Origin: Clostridium sp. CAG:1013
GTDB lineage: Bacteria; Bacillota; Clostridia; Oscillospirales; Acutalibacteraceae
Length of the DNA: 25,626 nucleotides
Direction: 5' to 3'
NCBI GenBank assembly: GCA_000432995.1
Contig: HF972661.1
Location: 30,342-55,967, forward strand
This document shows, one piece after another, positions 23,521-25,626 of this stretch (position 1 is its first letter; every line of letters starts with the position of its first letter). A program made the translations under genes and the position numbers. Below the pieces are notes generated by a model. That model was not told where the DNA came from. It saw only the letters and a program-made list of their open reading frames with translations, and searched no databases.

Positions 23521-25251
23521 ATGAAAGTGATCCTCCACTATATCAAACCTTTTATCCCCCGAATGAGCCTGGGGATCTTTATCAAATTTGTCGGCGCAGT
23601 GATGGAGCTGTTCCTGCCCTGGATCCTCTCCCACCTGGTGGATGATATCGTTCCCCTCCGGGACATGGGTCTGATCCTCTTTTGGGGCGGCATGATGATC
23701 CTGGCCGCGGTGATGGCTTTAGTGACCAACATTGTGGCCAACCGGATGGCCGCCTGGGTAGCTCAGCACACCACCCAAGCTCTGCGCCACGACCTGTTTG
23801 AGAAGATCTCCTACCTGTCCTGCTCTCAGATCGACGACTACTCCATCCCCTCGTTGGAGTCCCGTCTGACCAGCGACACCTACAACGTCCACCAGATGAT
23901 CGGCATGATGCAGCGCATGGGCGTACGGGCTCCCATTCTGCTTTTGGGAGGCATTCTCATCACCCTCACTCTGGACCCGGTACTCACCCTGGTGCTGGTG
24001 TGCACTCTTCCCTTCCTGGCGGTGCTGGTGTACTGCGTGTCCAAGCGGGGCATCCCCCTGTACGTGTCTTTACAGCAAGGGGTGGACTCCATGGTGCGCA
24101 CAGTCCGTGAGACCGCCTCCGGCATCCGGGTCATCAAGGCGCTGTCCAAGACCGACTACGAGAAAGAGCATTTCGCCCGGGTCAACGGAGAATTGGTCCG
24201 CCGGGAGAAAAAGGCGGGCATCACCATGGCCCTGACCAACCCCATGATGAATCTGCTGCTGAACGTGGGCCTCACCCTGGTGATCGTGGTGGGCGCTTTC
24301 CGAGTAAACGCCGGGTTGTCCCAGGCTGGCAAGATCATCGCGTTTTTGAGCTACTTCACCATCATTTTGAACGCCATGATGGCCATCACCCGAATCTTCG
24401 TCATGTGCTCCAAAGGCATCGCCTCCGGAGCCCGTATCCAGGAGGTGCTGGAGACCCCCGAGGATCTCCACGTCACGCCCATGGAACCGGAAGATTCCCC
24501 CTACCACGTGGTGTTCGACCACGTGTCCTTCTCTTACAGCAAGACCGAACCCAGCGTAGAGGACATCAGTTTCCGCCTGAAACCGGGAGAGACCCTGGGC
24601 ATCATCGGGGCCACGGGCTGCGGCAAGTCCACCCTGATGGCCCTGCTTATGCGGCTGTACGACGCCGACTCCGGCCTGATCCAGATCGGCGGCCGGAAGT
24701 TGAACTCCATCCCCCTAGACGAGCTTCACGAGAAGTTTGGTGTGGTGTTCCAGAACGACGTGCTGTTCGCGGACACCATCTACGAGAACATTGACTTTGG
24801 CCGGCATCTGCCCCCCGAGGACATTGAAAAGGCTGCTCGGTGCGCTCAGGCTATGGACTTCATCTCCGCCCTGCCCGACGGCTTGCAGCACATGCTTACC
24901 GCCAAGGGCACCAATCTCAGCGGCGGCCAAAAGCAGCGGGTGCTGGTGGCCAGAGCTCTGGCAGGCACCCCGGAGATCCTCATCTTGGACGACTCCTCCT
25001 CCGCTCTGGACTACCGCACCGACGCTGCCCTGCGGAAGGCCCTGCGGGAGGAATACCAGGGCATCACTACCATCATCATCGCCCAGCGGGTCAGTTCCAT
25101 CCTCCACGCGGACCACATCTTGGTACTGGAAGAGGGCAAAGAACTGGGCTACGGAGACCACGAGCACCTGCTGAAAACCTGCCAAGTATACCAGGAAATT
25201 GCGAAATCACAGATGGGATATGAATCCGACGCCCAGAAGGAGGTGGTCTAA
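23521..25251 (+). CDS. ABC exporter half-transporter with degenerate ATP site (heterodimer subunit)
   Basis: The 576-residue protein has the exporter layout: six membrane helices in residues 1-300 and an ATPase domain from about 328. Walker A is GATGCGKS (363-370) and the signature is LSGGQ (466-470). Two catalytic positions are changed: Walker B reads ILILDD, with D491 where Glu is normal, and the H-loop His is Q522 (AQRVSS). This pair of changes marks the subunit forming the non-hydrolysing site in heterodimers such as TM287/288, LmrCD and BmrCD. I chose the ATG at 23521, with GGAAAGGA eight bases upstream; an in-frame TTG at 23500 lacks a site. The partner gene starts directly after the stop. 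Export of drugs or toxic metabolites is the likely role. Confidence 0.92.
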   Translation: MKVILHYIKPFIPRMSLGIFIKFVGAVMELFLPWILSHLVDDIVPLRDMGLILFWGGMMILAAVMALVTNIVANRMAAWVAQHTTQALRHDLFEKISYLSCSQIDDYSIPSLESRLTSDTYNVHQMIGMMQRMGVRAPILLLGGILITLTLDPVLTLVLVCTLPFLAVLVYCVSKRGIPLYVSLQQGVDSMVRTVRETASGIRVIKALSKTDYEKEHFARVNGELVRREKKAGITMALTNPMMNLLLNVGLTLVIVVGAFRVNAGLSQAGKIIAFLSYFTIILNAMMAITRIFVMCSKGIASGARIQEVLETPEDLHVTPMEPEDSPYHVVFDHVSFSYSKTEPSVEDISFRLKPGETLGIIGATGCGKSTLMALLMRLYDADSGLIQIGGRKLNSIPLDELHEKFGVVFQNDVLFADTIYENIDFGRHLPPEDIEKAARCAQAMDFISALPDGLQHMLTAKGTNLSGGQKQRVLVARALAGTPEILILDDSSSALDYRTDAALRKALREEYQGITTIIIAQRVSSILHADHILVLEEGKELGYGDHEHLLKTCQVYQEIAKSQMGYESDAQKEVV

Positions 25252-25626
25252 ATGCCCAGAGGTCCCAGAGGGCCCATTGAAAAGCCCAAGGATCGCAAAA
25301 AGGTGCTTCTGCGCCTGTGGCCTTACATCTACGCCCACAAGTGGATGGCATTGGCCGCCCTGCTTCTCACCGTCTCCAGTAACTTTTTGGCGCTGCTGGG
25401 CCCCATGCTCTCCGGCAAGGCCATCGACGCCATCGGCATGGAGCCGGGAATGGCGGACTTCCCTGCGGTGTTTTTCTACTGCGGCTTGATGATCGTTTTC
25501 TACGCCGTGTCCTCCCTGCTGTCCTACGTGCTGTCCATCCTCATGATCCAGCTGAGCCAGAAGATTGTGTTCCAGATGCGCCAGCAGGTATTCGACCGGC
25601 TGACGGAGCTGCCGGTGCGCTACTTC
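25252..25626 (+). CDS. ABC exporter half-transporter, partner subunit (cut by window edge)
   Basis: Only the first 125 residues are visible. The protein starts MPRGPRGPIEKPKDRKK, a Pro/Gly/Arg-rich cytoplasmic extension often seen in the catalytic subunit of clostridial heterodimeric exporters. Helices follow at about residues 28-55 (WMALAALLLTVSSNFLALLG) and 70-98, then SQKIVFQMRQQVFDRLTELPVRYF, the coupling region typical of ABC exporters. The ATG at 25252 abuts the stop of the previous gene, with AAGGAGG eight bases upstream. By pairing logic it should carry the canonical ATPase residues, which lie outside the window. Confidence 0.9.
   Translation, partial: MPRGPRGPIEKPKDRKKVLLRLWPYIYAHKWMALAALLLTVSSNFLALLGPMLSGKAIDAIGMEPGMADFPAVFFYCGLMIVFYAVSSLLSYVLSILMIQLSQKIVFQMRQQVFDRLTELPVRYF

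Noticed and set aside
23463..23645. 60-codon ORF overlapping the start of the second ABC gene
   Set aside because: It has no ribosome site and overlaps the ABC gene out of frame; treated as chance.
1..25626. CRISPR arrays, tRNA/rRNA genes, insertion sequences, prophage or toxin-antitoxin genes
   Set aside because: Looked for on both strands by eye; no spaced repeats, cloverleafs, transposase motifs or terminal repeats were seen.

Overview
The window looks like a chromosomal segment from a GC-rich clostridial Firmicute. An Oscillospirales/Ruminococcaceae-type gut anaerobe is my best guess, by inference only. Reasons: a fused IspH-ribosomal protein S1 gene, a DUF5685 gene beside a DnaJ/TPR gene, a Gram-positive style LexA box, strong AGGAGG-type ribosome binding sites, sigma-A promoters and many intrinsic terminators. 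I see no rRNA, tRNA, CRISPR array, insertion sequence, integrase or prophage gene.

Layout. Positions 1-18191 are all transcribed leftwards (minus strand). From left to right they hold: secF (cut by the window edge) and secD; an unusually structured intergenic segment (about 2346-2472); the ispH-S1 fusion, plsC and cmk; a flavoprotein of the BaiN/HI0933 type overlapped by an RpiR regulator gene; a small membrane protein gene and a DnaJ/TPR protein with a Cys-rich tail; a DUF5685 gene with its own promoter and folded leader; the operon uvrB - acetyltransferase - uvrA behind a promoter with a LexA box; and radC with a metallophosphoesterase gene.

At 18192-18325 a divergent promoter region with a 16-bp palindrome separates the phosphoesterase gene from a small plus-strand acetyltransferase gene. 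The next gap (18608-18802) may encode a small RNA. An endonuclease Q gene (minus) and an ogt methyltransferase gene (plus) are then divergently transcribed. A membrane protein gene follows ogt.

From 21457 to the right edge lie three ABC exporter half-transporter genes. The first is preceded by a 19-codon leader ORF with mutually exclusive RNA pairings. The second and third (the third cut by the edge) form a heterodimer-type pair behind a promoter whose -35 lies inside a perfect MarR-like inverted repeat.

Functional themes: Sec export, isoprenoid, phospholipid and CMP metabolism on the left; a DNA-repair cluster in the middle (UvrAB, RadC, EndoQ, Ogt); regulated multidrug-type exporters on the right. 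Most proteins belong to known families. The most novel-looking material is non-coding: the structured segment before secD, the possible small RNA near 18.7 kb, and the leader ORF/attenuator at 21.5 kb. All RNA structures were read by eye and not computed.
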